This document shows positions 32,220 to 40,891 of a stretch of DNA of 64,000 nt, one piece after another. Below the pieces are notes generated by a model, which worked only from the letters and a program-made list of their open reading frames with translations, was not told where the DNA came from and did not search any database. Position 1 is the stretch's first letter; every line of letters starts with the position of its first letter. Both the position numbers and the translations under genes were made by a program. Location of the stretch: the NCBI RefSeq assembly GCF_048213115.1, contig NZ_CP172404.1, positions 3,038,001 through 3,102,000 of the forward strand, given 5' to 3'. This stretch comes from Niveibacterium terrae. GTDB taxonomy: Bacteria > Pseudomonadota > Gammaproteobacteria > Burkholderiales > Rhodocyclaceae.

Positions 32220-32737
32220 GCCGGCGACACGAATACGAGGTTGGGGTGGCGTTCGCCTTCGATCTCGAAGTCGAAGGCGCCGAGTTCGTTGAAACCCAGC
32301 CGGCGATAGAACGCGATCGCCCCCGCGTTTTCGGCGTTCGCGGAGAGCCAGATCCGCGGATCCGGGCTCAGCTCGGCGGCGAGCCCACGACACTCGTCGA
32401 GCAGGCCGCGCCCGATGCCGCGTCGGGCGAAATGGCGCGACACATAGAGCGTCGCGACCTCCGCGGGCGGGCAGCCCGGCACGGGACTTTCCGCGGCGAG
32501 CACGAGGACCGCGAAACCGACCCGATGCTGATCGACTTCGGCGACGAGCACGCACAGAGAAGGATCCTTGATGCGCTCGTCGAAGGCTTCGACGCTCAGC
32601 TCGGTCAGCGCGTAGCGGGCGACCGGGGGGCGAATTCCCCATTGCGCATAGGTGTCGAAGAAGACCTGAAGGGCCAGCGCGGCGAGGCATTCGGCGTCGG
32701 AGGCGTTCGCCCGACGGTAGAGAGGCTCCATCTTCAT
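32216..32737 (-). CDS. GNAT-family N-acetyltransferase
   Basis: This 173-residue acetyltransferase shows the family core: VATLYVSRHFARRGIGRGLL with the R-x-x-G-I-G acetyl-CoA loop (about 95-115), and WLSANAENAGAIAFYRRLGF (about 133-152). The substrate is unknown. I use ATG 32737, which overlaps the stop of the upstream NTF2-like gene (ATGA). Its 3' end overlaps the convergent thiF-like gene by four bases. Confidence 0.85.
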   Translation of the reverse strand: MKMEPLYRRANASDAECLAALALQVFFDTYAQWGIRPPVARYALTELSVEAFDERIKDPSLCVLVAEVDQHRVGFAVLVLAAESPVPGCPPAEVATLYVSRHFARRGIGRGLLDECRGLAAELSPDPRIWLSANAENAGAIAFYRRLGFNELGAFDFEIEGERHPNLVFVSPA

Positions 32738-33138
32738 CCCGGGTACGGCGAGTACTGATCCGCGACGGCCCACCAGCGGCCGTTCTTGCGGACGAAAAAG
32801 AACAGGTCGCGGCCACCCAGTTCGACTTCCTTGCCGCCCATCGCGAAGGCGATCTCGAACTCATAACTCGCGACGGCCGCATCGCCGTAGATCTGGATCT
32901 TCACGTCCTTCTCGCGCCAACGATGGATCTCGGCCGCCTCGGCAAAGCCTTTCCAGCCGGCGATACAGGCAGCCGCCCCTTCCAGGCGTTCACGTGCGAC
33001 CGGCGTGATCGCGACCATGTTGGGATGGAAATAGTCGGCCAGATCGTCGGGATTGCCGCAGGTCCAGGCGTCATTGAGCGCGCGCAGCGTCTCCCAGACC
33101 TGTTGCTGATCGTCGCTTTCAAAACGGGTGATTCCCAT
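32734..33138 (-). CDS. NTF2-like (SnoaL/DUF4440-type) protein
   Basis: The 134-residue protein has the cone-shaped NTF2 fold pattern: an N-terminal helix (VWETLRALNDAWTCGNPDDL), YFHPNMVAITPVARERLEGA, and C-terminal strands ending in KNGRWWAVADQYSPYPG. Such proteins are small enzymes or ligand binders; no catalytic residue points to one reaction. ATG 33138 follows AAGGAG at good spacing and is preferred over the GTG six bases earlier. It is coupled to the GNAT gene. Confidence 0.75.
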   Translation of the reverse strand: MGITRFESDDQQQVWETLRALNDAWTCGNPDDLADYFHPNMVAITPVARERLEGAAACIAGWKGFAEAAEIHRWREKDVKIQIYGDAAVASYEFEIAFAMGGKEVELGGRDLFFFVRKNGRWWAVADQYSPYPG

Positions 33139-33149
33139 CTTCACTCCTT

Positions 33150-33292
33150 CTCACGCAGAGCCGCAGAGACACAGAGAACCCAGAACCCGGGGCGGGCGCT
33201 CTGTAAGCGGATTTCCTCGCGGAGCGCTCTGCGCAGACTCAGCCTTCCGAACAAGAAACGCTTCTATCCGTGCTCATCCGCGTGATCCGCGG
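33150..33292. repeat. intergenic repeat-like segment of two sequence modules
   Basis: The segment 33150-33178 reads, on the minus strand, as TCTCTGTGTCTCTGCGGCTC followed by TGCGTGAG. The segment 33266-33292 contains CATCCGCGTGATCCGCGG. Both resemble low-complexity intergenic modules that recur in many environmental bacterial genomes. They lie in the 176-bp gap between azlD and the NTF2-like gene, which has no other content. Confidence 0.4.
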
Positions 33293-33314
33293 CGAGGCAT
33301 CTGATGTTAGCTCG

Positions 33315-33641
33315 CTACAGCAGCCAGTTGATGCCCCACAGCGCCAGCATGCCGCAGGCGATGGTCAGCAGCACGCTGCGCGTCAGCGCGGCGACGGCGA
33401 TCGCGACGAGGCCGGCGACGAGGCGCGGATTGCGGGGAGAGGGATCGAAGGCGCCATTGCGCAGCAGCAGCTCGGGCGCGATCAAGGCGGAGAGCACCGC
33501 GGGCGGCACATAGCGCAGCAGACCCTGAAAGCGGGGCCCCAGCGCGAGGCGGCGGCCGCCGATGATGAAGGAGAGGCGGATCAGCAAGGTCACGAGACCT
33601 CCAGCCACCATGGTCAGGATCAGGCTCCAGGGCATGTTCAT
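33315..33641 (-). CDS. azlD: AzlD-type branched-chain amino acid export subunit
   Basis: The 108-residue membrane protein has three to four hydrophobic helices (SLILTMVAGGLVTLLIRLSF, GLLRYVPPAVLSALIAPELL, LVAGLVAIAVAALTRSVLLT, GMLALWGINWLL), with the conserved R-x-x-P-x-x-VLSALIAPELL pattern of AzlD. It partners AzlC to export branched-chain amino acids. Its ATG overlaps the azlC stop (ATGA). Confidence 0.88.
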   Translation of the reverse strand: MNMPWSLILTMVAGGLVTLLIRLSFIIGGRRLALGPRFQGLLRYVPPAVLSALIAPELLLRNGAFDPSPRNPRLVAGLVAIAVAALTRSVLLTIACGMLALWGINWLL

Positions 33642-34342
33642 TCCGCTTCCCGGCGATCGAGCCTGCGCGCGAGCATTCCCGCCCCCATCCCGGCCAGCGC
33701 CGCGGCGATGATCCACAGCTTGTGCGGCAGGCCTTGCAGCGCGAGCGCGGCAATCGCGGCGACTGCGGCGGCGACGCATTCGCTGCGCCGCCTCAGGGCC
33801 GGAGCGAGCAGAGCGATGAAAGTCAGCGCGATCGAGAAGTCGAGCGACCACGAGGCCGGAATCGCCGCGCCGACCAGAACTCCGGCCAGCGTCGAGAGTT
33901 GCCAGCCGACCCACAGCGTGAGACCGGTGCCGAGCAGGAAGAAGTGGCGAGCCGGCGTTTCGGGTCCGTTCGCGAAGCGCTCGATCGCGGCCGCATAGGC
34001 TTCGTCGGTCAGCAGATAGGCGAGCAGCAGACGCCAGCGCAGCGGCAGATCGCGCAGATAGCGGGCCATGCTGGCGCTGTAGAGCGCGTGGCGAAGATTG
34101 ACGACGCCGACCGTCGCGGTGATCACGGCGGGTGGCACCTGAGCGCCCCAGAGCTGGGCGAACACGACCTGGGACGAGCCGCCCAGTATGATCGAGGACA
34201 TCGCAACGACAGCCCAGCCCGGCAGCCCCGCGGCGAGACCCAGCACGCCGAAGATCAGGCCGAAAGGCACGACGCCGAACAGCAGCGGCAGCTCGGCCGC
34301 GACGCCAGCGCGAAATTCGGCCGATGCGCTGCGCTCAGGCAT
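33638..34342 (-). CDS. azlC: AzlC-type branched-chain amino acid exporter
   Basis: This is a 234-residue membrane protein with about six helices and the AzlC signatures FGVVPFGLIFGVLGLAAGL, MSSIILGGSSQVVFAQLWG, VVNLRHALYSASMARYL and LLAYLLTDEAYAAAIERFA. With AzlD it forms an exporter for branched-chain amino acids or their analogues. I use ATG 34342 (MPERSASAEF), which overlaps the end of the upstream CLC gene by eight bases, so CLC-azlC-azlD look like one operon. Confidence 0.9.
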   Translation of the reverse strand: MPERSASAEFRAGVAAELPLLFGVVPFGLIFGVLGLAAGLPGWAVVAMSSIILGGSSQVVFAQLWGAQVPPAVITATVGVVNLRHALYSASMARYLRDLPLRWRLLLAYLLTDEAYAAAIERFANGPETPARHFFLLGTGLTLWVGWQLSTLAGVLVGAAIPASWSLDFSIALTFIALLAPALRRRSECVAAAVAAIAALALQGLPHKLWIIAAALAGMGAGMLARRLDRREAE

Positions 34343-35693
34343 TCCCCTCTCCCGCGGCCGGCCCGGCAAGCGCTTTGTCGACGAAGCGCCTGGCCAGCGT
34401 GTGATAGAGCGGCGGAGCAAGCATCCTCGACACCATCGAGGAGAGCAGCGCGACGCTCATCAGCGCGATGATCTGCGAATAGCCGTCGACCATCTCCATC
34501 ACGATCACGAAAGCGGTGATCGGAGCCTGGGTCACCGCGGCCAGGTATCCGGTCATGCAGAGCACCAGCAGCATCGCCGGAGCCGCCGAAGACAGGTTTT
34601 CGACGGCATGGCCGAGCCCCGCTCCGATCGCCAGCGAGGGCGCAAAGATGCCGCCGGGCAGACCGGAGAGCTGGGAGAAGAGCGTCGCGAGGAATTTGAA
34701 CAAACCATAGAACCAGGGCAGCTCTGCTCCCCCCTCGAGCAAGGCCCGGGTCTGGACATAGCCACTGCCGAAAACGGCGCCATCGCATCCCGCGGCGAGT
34801 CCGGCGACCAGCAGGCCGCAGAGGGCTGCGAACAGACAGGGGTGGGCTGACCTGAAGCGGGCACAGGGTCCCTGCCAGCGGCAGGCGGCCATGATCTGCA
34901 GCCGGGCGAAGAGCCCACCGGTCAGGCCGCAGAGCAGCGCGGCGAAGATCACGGACAGCACCAGGTCGCGCGACGACGCGAAGATCACGACCCGGCCGAA
35001 GTAGTGCCCTCCCCCGAGGAAGATCCGCGAGCAGACTCCGGCCAGCACGATCGCGGTGATCACGAGGCCGCTCAGCTTCGCCTCGACGCTGCGGCTCATC
35101 TCCTCGATCGCGAAGACGACTCCGGCGAGCGGCGTGTTGAACGCGGCAGCGATGCCGGCCGCGGCGCCCGCGATCAGCATGTGTCCGCGCGGGATCTTCA
35201 AGGACCTGGGCAGATGCTGATGGAGGATCTGCATCAGCGAAGCGCCGATCTGCACCGATGGCCCCTCCCTGCCCATCGAGAACCCGCAGCCGATCGCCGA
35301 GACGCCGAGCATGATCTTGCCGGCGATGATGCGCAGCGAGAGCAGACGGGAAACCCTGGGATCCGCTCCCAGCTTCAGCCCCGCGATCGCCTGCGGGATG
35401 CCGCTGCCTTCGGTTCCCGGAAAGAAGCGCCGGGTCAGCGCAACGAGCGCCGCGCCCCCCAGCGGCAGACAGACGAAGGGCAGCCATCGGTGCGCCGTCG
35501 CGGCCTCCATCTGCCAGCTGCCCAGCAGCGTCGAGAGGCGGGCGAAGAGCACCGCGAGCAGCCCCACGCCAACCGCCCCGCCCCAGAAATAGAGGCGCCC
35601 CAGCCAGAGCCGGGCATAGATGCGCTGGCGGCGCGGCGGGCGCAGCCAGTCGAGGACAGCGCGCCCGGGCCAGCCGATCCGGGGAAATCTCAT
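34335..35693 (-). CDS. CLC-family chloride channel or chloride/proton exchanger
   Basis: This 452-residue CLC protein carries the canonical chloride motifs that the other CLC in this window lacks: GTEGSGIPQAI (GSGIP), SMGREGPSVQIGA (GREGP, with the gating glutamate) and LPGGIFAPSLAIGAGLG (GIFAP). About 10-12 helices are predicted. The proton-glutamate position of exchangers cannot be judged safely by eye. I start at ATG 35693 (MRFPRIGW). It begins 20 bp after the carboxypeptidase gene and overlaps azlC. Confidence 0.9.
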   Translation of the reverse strand: MRFPRIGWPGRAVLDWLRPPRRQRIYARLWLGRLYFWGGAVGVGLLAVLFARLSTLLGSWQMEAATAHRWLPFVCLPLGGAALVALTRRFFPGTEGSGIPQAIAGLKLGADPRVSRLLSLRIIAGKIMLGVSAIGCGFSMGREGPSVQIGASLMQILHQHLPRSLKIPRGHMLIAGAAAGIAAAFNTPLAGVVFAIEEMSRSVEAKLSGLVITAIVLAGVCSRIFLGGGHYFGRVVIFASSRDLVLSVIFAALLCGLTGGLFARLQIMAACRWQGPCARFRSAHPCLFAALCGLLVAGLAAGCDGAVFGSGYVQTRALLEGGAELPWFYGLFKFLATLFSQLSGLPGGIFAPSLAIGAGLGHAVENLSSAAPAMLLVLCMTGYLAAVTQAPITAFVIVMEMVDGYSQIIALMSVALLSSMVSRMLAPPLYHTLARRFVDKALAGPAAGEGNA

Positions 35694-35712
35694 ACCCTGA
35701 CGCACGTCCGGA

Positions 35713-37203
35713 TCAGCCGAGGTAGCGGCGCTCCAGATGGGCACGGAAGTGCGCGGGATTCAGCGCTTCACCGCTGGCGAGCTGAACGAGATCCGCGGTC
35801 TCCCAGCGGCTCGCCTGGCTCCAGATCGCATCCTTGAGCCATTCGTTGATCGCGGAGAAATCGCCGGCAGCGATCCTCGTTTCGACATCGGGCAGGCTCT
35901 GGCGCATCGCCGCGAAAAATTGCGCCGCATACATCGCACCCAGCGTATAGCTCGGGAAATAGCCGAAGGAGCCGTCGGTCCAGTGCACGTCCTGCAGGCA
36001 GCCGTCGCGATAGTCGCCGCGAGTATCGATGCCCAGCAAAGACTGCATCTTCTCGTCCCAGGCCGCCGGGATGTCCTCGGCCTCGAGCTCGCCGGCAATC
36101 AACGCGCGCTCGATCTCGTAGCGCAGGATCACATGCATCGGATAGGTCAGCTCGTCGGCATCGACGCGGATCTTGCCCGGCGCAACGCGGGTCGAGTAGC
36201 GGTACAGGCTTTGCGGATCGAAGCCCGGACGGGGGCCGAAGTGCTCGACGACGAGCGGCGAGAGCCAGCGCGCAAAAGCCTCGCTGCGCGCGATCTGCAT
36301 CTCGAAGAACAGGCTCTGGCTCTCGTGGATGCCCATCGAGCGGGCCCGCCCCAGAGGTTGGTCGACCCACTCGCGCGGCAGACCCTGTTCGTACAGCGAG
36401 TGCCCGGTCTCGTGGATCGTCGAATTGAGCGACTGCGCGAAATCCGTTTCCGTATAGCGCGTCGTCAGGCGCACGTCTTCGGGCACCCCGCCCGTATAGG
36501 GATGGGCGCTCTCGTCGAGCCGGCCGCCATCGAAATCGAAGCCAAGCTTCGCCATCACTTCAAGGCTCAGCGCGTACTGGGCCTCGCGGGGAAAGTGTCC
36601 TTTGAGGTCGGGCAGAGGCGCTTGGGCAAGATGCACTTTGCGGATCAGATCGGGAAGCCATGCGCGCAGATCGCCGAAGACGCGATCGAGCTCGGCCGAG
36701 CGCATTCCCGGCTCGAAGCGCTCGATCAGCGCGTCGTAGGGCGCCAGCCCCAGCGCATCGGACAGATGCAGCGCTTCCTCGCGGGCCAGACGCAGCACAT
36801 CGCGGAAGTTTTCGAGAAAGCCCTTCCAGTCGTTGGCCTGGCGTTGAGTCCGCCACGCGTGCTCGCAGCGCGCTCCGGCCAGAGACTTCGCTTCGACCAG
36901 ACGCGCCGGAACGGCGCGCGCGAAGAGGTGATTGAGGCGCATCTCGCGCAGATTGGCCTGAGCCTGCTCGGACAAGGGCTCGGCTTCGGCGGCCGAGAGC
37001 AGCGCCCCCAGATCGGCGGCCGTGCTCTCGGTATGGATCAGCAGCGACAGCTCGGCGATCGCCGCGGCGCGCGCGTCGTTGCCTCCGGCCGGCATCGCGG
37101 TGGCGCGATCGTGCGAAGCGATCGCGATCAGGTGTTCAAAACGGTAGAGGCGGGCATTGCGCCTCTTGAGCTCTTCATAAGCCGGAATCAGGGTGGCGGA
37201 CAT
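35713..37203 (-). CDS. M32-family carboxypeptidase (Taq type)
   Basis: This 496-residue cytosolic zinc metallopeptidase removes C-terminal residues. The active-site motif is STIHETGHSLYEQGL (HExxH form HETGH, near residue 258). The downstream metal-binding glutamate lies in MGIHESQSLFFE, and the family blocks DVRLTTRYTETDFAQSL and IRVDADELTYPMHVILRYEIE (in part) are present. Length equals the family norm. The ATG at 37203 has no obvious Shine-Dalgarno. The 160-bp gap upstream holds the terminator of the ABC transporter operon. Confidence 0.93.
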   Translation of the reverse strand: MSATLIPAYEELKRRNARLYRFEHLIAIASHDRATAMPAGGNDARAAAIAELSLLIHTESTAADLGALLSAAEAEPLSEQAQANLREMRLNHLFARAVPARLVEAKSLAGARCEHAWRTQRQANDWKGFLENFRDVLRLAREEALHLSDALGLAPYDALIERFEPGMRSAELDRVFGDLRAWLPDLIRKVHLAQAPLPDLKGHFPREAQYALSLEVMAKLGFDFDGGRLDESAHPYTGGVPEDVRLTTRYTETDFAQSLNSTIHETGHSLYEQGLPREWVDQPLGRARSMGIHESQSLFFEMQIARSEAFARWLSPLVVEHFGPRPGFDPQSLYRYSTRVAPGKIRVDADELTYPMHVILRYEIERALIAGELEAEDIPAAWDEKMQSLLGIDTRGDYRDGCLQDVHWTDGSFGYFPSYTLGAMYAAQFFAAMRQSLPDVETRIAAGDFSAINEWLKDAIWSQASRWETADLVQLASGEALNPAHFRAHLERRYLG

Positions 37204-37335
37204 CGGGGGTATCAGGTGACGACTAAAGCCTCACCCGCAAGCGGGGGAAGGTATCCATGATGCCGCAAAATCCGCCGCGCTGCCCAAGGCATCGCGGCTA
37301 ATGCAACAGGCTGCCACAATTCGCCCGACGCGACC

Positions 37336-37367
37336 TTGAACGAACGGGCACCTCCCCGTTCGTTCAA
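37336..37367 (-). terminator. strong hairpin at end of ABC transporter operon
   Basis: TTGAACGAACGGG and CCCGTTCGTTCAA form a perfect 13-bp stem with a 6-nt loop. The stem starts within the stop codon of the ATPase gene on the minus strand. No T-run follows, so it may also protect the 3' end of the mRNA. Confidence 0.6.
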
Positions 37368-38680
37368 GCCTCTTCTTCTTCCTCTTCCTCGCCTTCGGGC
37401 AGGTGGATCACGCCGGTGTTGTAGTTGTACTCGAACACTTCGCCGTAGCGCCCCCACTCGATCGCGACTTTGAGCACGCGTTCGGCCTCGGCCGCGTCCA
37501 TCGTCTCGCGCAGCAGCTTCAGGAAAGGCTCTTCGGGCAGCTCGCCGGAAGTCTCCTGTTCCAGGCTGTGGCGGATGTGGGCAGCGAGCGGAACGTGGGC
37601 GAGCAACTGCTGGCCGAACACTTCCTTGCGCAATGTGTTCTGGCCTTCAACATAGCGGCGGCCAAGCGGCGTGATCGAAATGTCGCCGCGCGCGACATTG
37701 ACGAGACCAAAGAGCTGCAGCGCTTCGGTCAGAGGCAGCAAGTCCTCGTCGGTCAGCTCGGTCTCTTCGGCGAACTGCGGCAAGTCGGCGATACCGTTGA
37801 AAGGCTCGTCGACCAGCAGTTCCAGCACGCCTTCCATCCGGCTGACGTCGGCCTCCGGCAGGCGGTCGCCCAGGTGCAGGCGGACCGGTTCGCCGGCGGT
37901 GCGTCCCGGACGCGGCGCGCTGGCCGTCATCAGCGCATAGACTTCGTCGATCAGCCGGCGAACTTCGGCGCTATCGACTTCGCGCGGGCGCGGCAGGTCG
38001 ATCGCAAGTTCGGCGCGGATGCGGCCGGGATTGCTCGCGAAGATCAGCACCCGGTCGGCCATCATCACCGCTTCCTCGATGTTGTGCGAGACGACCAGGA
38101 TGCCCTTCGTGCTCATCTGCCCGCCGTCCCACAGCTCAAGCATGTCATCACGCAGCCGCTCGCCGGTCAGCACGTCGAGCGCCGAGAAGGCCTCGTCCAT
38201 CAGCAGCACTTCGGGCTCGGTGACCAGCGCCCGGGCGATGCCGACCCGCTGCCTCATGCCGCCCGAGAGCTCGCGCGGCAGCGCGCCTTCGAAGCCGGCC
38301 AGACCGATCATCTCGATCGCCGCCTCGGCCTGTTTCTCGCGCTCGGCCAGAGCGACGCCGCGCGCCTCCAGGCCCAGCTCAACGTTCTGCTGCACGGTCA
38401 GCCAAGGAAAGAGCGCGAAGGACTGGAAGACCATGCTGATCCCACGCGCCGTGCCATAGAGCGGCTGGCCGCGGTAGCGCACGTCGCCGGCATCGACACC
38501 GATCAGGCCGGCCATGATCCGCAGCAGCGTCGACTTGCCCGACCCGGACTGGCCCAGCAGCGCGACGATTTCCCCTTCATGCAGCTCGAAGTCGACACCT
38601 TCGAGCACGGAGCGCGGCGTACCGTCGCTACCCCGGAAGGACTTGCCAACCCCTTTCAATTCGATGATCGCACTGGACAT
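37364..38680 (-). CDS. NitT/TauT-type ABC transporter ATP-binding protein with C-terminal AAA-associated domain
   Basis: The first 250 residues are an ABC ATPase of the nitrate/sulfonate/taurine importer group: Walker A GQSGSGKST (43-51), the Q-loop FQSFALFPWLTV, signature LSGGMRQRVGIARAL (about 144) and Walker B VLLMDEAFSALD. About 150 further residues form the AAA-associated C-terminal domain (from VRLHLGDRLPEADVSRMEGV to YNTGVIHL), ending in an acidic run of glutamates. This extension probably regulates the ATPase. The gene starts 15 bp after the permease gene. Confidence 0.88.
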   Translation of the reverse strand: MSSAIIELKGVGKSFRGSDGTPRSVLEGVDFELHEGEIVALLGQSGSGKSTLLRIMAGLIGVDAGDVRYRGQPLYGTARGISMVFQSFALFPWLTVQQNVELGLEARGVALAEREKQAEAAIEMIGLAGFEGALPRELSGGMRQRVGIARALVTEPEVLLMDEAFSALDVLTGERLRDDMLELWDGGQMSTKGILVVSHNIEEAVMMADRVLIFASNPGRIRAELAIDLPRPREVDSAEVRRLIDEVYALMTASAPRPGRTAGEPVRLHLGDRLPEADVSRMEGVLELLVDEPFNGIADLPQFAEETELTDEDLLPLTEALQLFGLVNVARGDISITPLGRRYVEGQNTLRKEVFGQQLLAHVPLAAHIRHSLEQETSGELPEEPFLKLLRETMDAAEAERVLKVAIEWGRYGEVFEYNYNTGVIHLPEGEEEEEEEA

Positions 38681-38694
38681 CGCGATTTCCCCGC

Positions 38695-40422
38695 TCAGAA
38701 ATGCATCCGGTCTTCGGCGAGCCGATACAGCCGCCGCCAGACGAAGTGGTTGAAACCCATCACGAACACGCACATGACGCCGATTCCGAGCGCGATGCGC
38801 GGGAAATCGCCGGTCGCGGTCATCCGGGCGATATAGCTGCCGATTCCATGCGCTTCGAGCGTCGTGTTGCCCCAGGTCACATATTCGGCGACGATGCTGG
38901 CGTTCCACGAACCGCCGCTGGCGGTGATCGCACCGGTCACGAAACTCGGGAACACCGCGGGAAGCAGATAGCGCTTCCACTTGAGCCAACCGGTCACACC
39001 GAGGTTCTTGGCCGCATAGCGCAGCTCGGTCGGAACCGTCGAAGCGCCGGCAATCACGTTGAAGAGCAGATACCACTGGGTGCCGAACACCATCAGGGGC
39101 GAGAGCCAGATGTCGGGGTTCAGGTGCCAACGCACGATCAGCATCACTGCGATCGGAAACATCAGGTTGGCCGGGAAGGCAGCGAGGAACTGGGCGACGG
39201 CCTGGAAGCGCTCGGACAGCACCGGGTTCATCCCTATCCAGATGCCGACCGGCACCCAGACCAGGGCCGCCAGCGTTATCAGCACCATCACGCGGAGCAG
39301 CGTGTAGAGGCCTAACACGAAGACGTGCCAGACCTCTGCCCAGCCGACCTCGGCGCGCACGAAACTGCCCAGCCGCCAGACCGCGAACAGCAGCAGCGCC
39401 GCGATCACCGCATCCCAGGCGCGAACCCAGGCTTCCGAGTGGGGTTTCGCGCGGGCGCGGATCGACGTGCCGTCGTAGTCGCGGCGGAACATCAGGAAGG
39501 ATTTTTCGAGCAGTTTGACCCCGGCGATCGCGACGCCTTGCAGCTTGTCGGTTCTGCGCACCCAGGTCAGCAACCAGGACGATTGCGCGGTCTCGGACGC
39601 GTTCTGCTCGAAACGGAACTTGTCGGCCCAGGCCAGCAGAGGCCGGAAGAAGAGCTGGTCGTAGAGCAGGATGCCGAGCAGCATCGCGCCGATCGCCCAG
39701 CCGATCGCGGCGAGGTTCTGCTCCTCGATCGCCAGCGCGATGTAAGAACCGATTCCGGGCAGCTTGATGCTCTGGTTCGACACCGAGATCGCCTCGGACG
39801 CGACGACGAAGAACCAGCCGCCGGACATCGACATCATCATGTTCCAGAGCAGGCTGGGCATCGCATAGGGCAGCTCCAGCCGCCAGAGCCTCTGCCAGGA
39901 CGAGAGCTGGAAGATCTGCGAGGCTTCCTTCAACTCGACCGGAACCGTCTTCAGCGACTGATAGAGGCTGAAGGCCATGTTCCAGGCCTGGGACGTGAAG
40001 ATCGCGAAGATCGCCGCGCATTCGACGCCGAGCAGGTTGCCCGGGAAGAGCGCGATGAAGCCGGTCACCGTGATCGACAGGAAGCCGAGAATCGGAATCG
40101 ACTGCAGGATGTCCAGAGTCGGCACCATGACCTTCTCGGCAGCGCGGTACTTTGTCGCGATCGCGGCGAAGATGCAGGAGAAGATCAGCGAAGCGCCCAG
40201 CGCGAGGAACATCCTCAGCGTGCTGCGCAACAGGTAATAGGGCAGCATCCACGGCGAGAGCGAGATCTGCAGCTGCTGACCGAGCTCATAGGGGCGCGAC
40301 ATCTGCGAACCGCCATAGCCGAGCAGCACCAGCACGGCCAGCACCAGCGGCAGCATCACCCAATCCCAGCGGTTACCTCCCGCATCGACGACCTGGCGGG
40401 GAAAAAAATGTTTCTGATCCAT
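38695..40422 (-). CDS. NitT/TauT-type ABC transporter, two permease domains fused
   Basis: The 575-residue membrane protein contains two binding-protein-dependent permease domains in tandem. The first (about 20-290) has the EAA-like loop VELKEASQIFQLSSWQRLWR; the second (about 340-570) has LRYAAKNLGVTGWLKWKRYL. About 12 helices in total. Together with the adjacent ATPase it makes an importer with both permeases on one chain. No periplasmic binding protein is encoded next to it, so the substrate cannot be named. ATG 40422 follows GAGAAG at moderate spacing. Confidence 0.88.
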   Translation of the reverse strand: MDQKHFFPRQVVDAGGNRWDWVMLPLVLAVLVLLGYGGSQMSRPYELGQQLQISLSPWMLPYYLLRSTLRMFLALGASLIFSCIFAAIATKYRAAEKVMVPTLDILQSIPILGFLSITVTGFIALFPGNLLGVECAAIFAIFTSQAWNMAFSLYQSLKTVPVELKEASQIFQLSSWQRLWRLELPYAMPSLLWNMMMSMSGGWFFVVASEAISVSNQSIKLPGIGSYIALAIEEQNLAAIGWAIGAMLLGILLYDQLFFRPLLAWADKFRFEQNASETAQSSWLLTWVRRTDKLQGVAIAGVKLLEKSFLMFRRDYDGTSIRARAKPHSEAWVRAWDAVIAALLLFAVWRLGSFVRAEVGWAEVWHVFVLGLYTLLRVMVLITLAALVWVPVGIWIGMNPVLSERFQAVAQFLAAFPANLMFPIAVMLIVRWHLNPDIWLSPLMVFGTQWYLLFNVIAGASTVPTELRYAAKNLGVTGWLKWKRYLLPAVFPSFVTGAITASGGSWNASIVAEYVTWGNTTLEAHGIGSYIARMTATGDFPRIALGIGVMCVFVMGFNHFVWRRLYRLAEDRMHF

Positions 40423-40891
40423 CTGAATTCTTCTCGACGGGCCGTGCAGGCACGGCGGCACAGGAGCAGAGCTGGCGCTCTGTGCGGGGGGCGAAACATA
40501 ACATTCTCTTGCGTCGAATAGTGTGACACAGGCGAAGCGAAGCTCGCCCCGATTTTCCCCCGGCCCGGCATGATCAGCGATCAGAACCGGAAGGCAAGGA
40601 AGGACGATCAAATTCGCCGTGGCGCCTCGCGCCGCAGGGCCGGCCTGGCTCGCCTCCCGGTCCGCGCCAATCCGGAATCCCGCACAAGCAAAGGATTTCC
40701 CCGCCGACACGGGAAGCGTGGGAGAATCGTGGCCCTTCCGGGCCTCTGCCTGCATGCGGTTCTTGTCGTCACCTTAAGATTGAGGAAAGATTCTGGTCCG
40801 ATAATCGCCTTATCGAATTCTGTTGCCCTGGTCGGCTGCGCTGCAGCACCGACCTCTGACAAGCCACCATCCCGCTGCACACGAATTTCGC
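40423..40891. other. intergenic region between ABC permease and DUF535 genes
   Basis: This 469-bp divergent gap holds the promoters of both genes. A GC-rich imperfect stem (CCGTGCAGGCACGG, 40441-40454) lies in the permease leader. Frames in the gap have no recognisable product, and I could not match a known riboswitch. Confidence 0.4.

Noticed and set aside
40423..40560. Guanidine or other riboswitch before the ABC permease
   Set aside because: I found a GC-rich stem but none of the conserved loop elements of ykkC, mini-ykkC or related RNAs.
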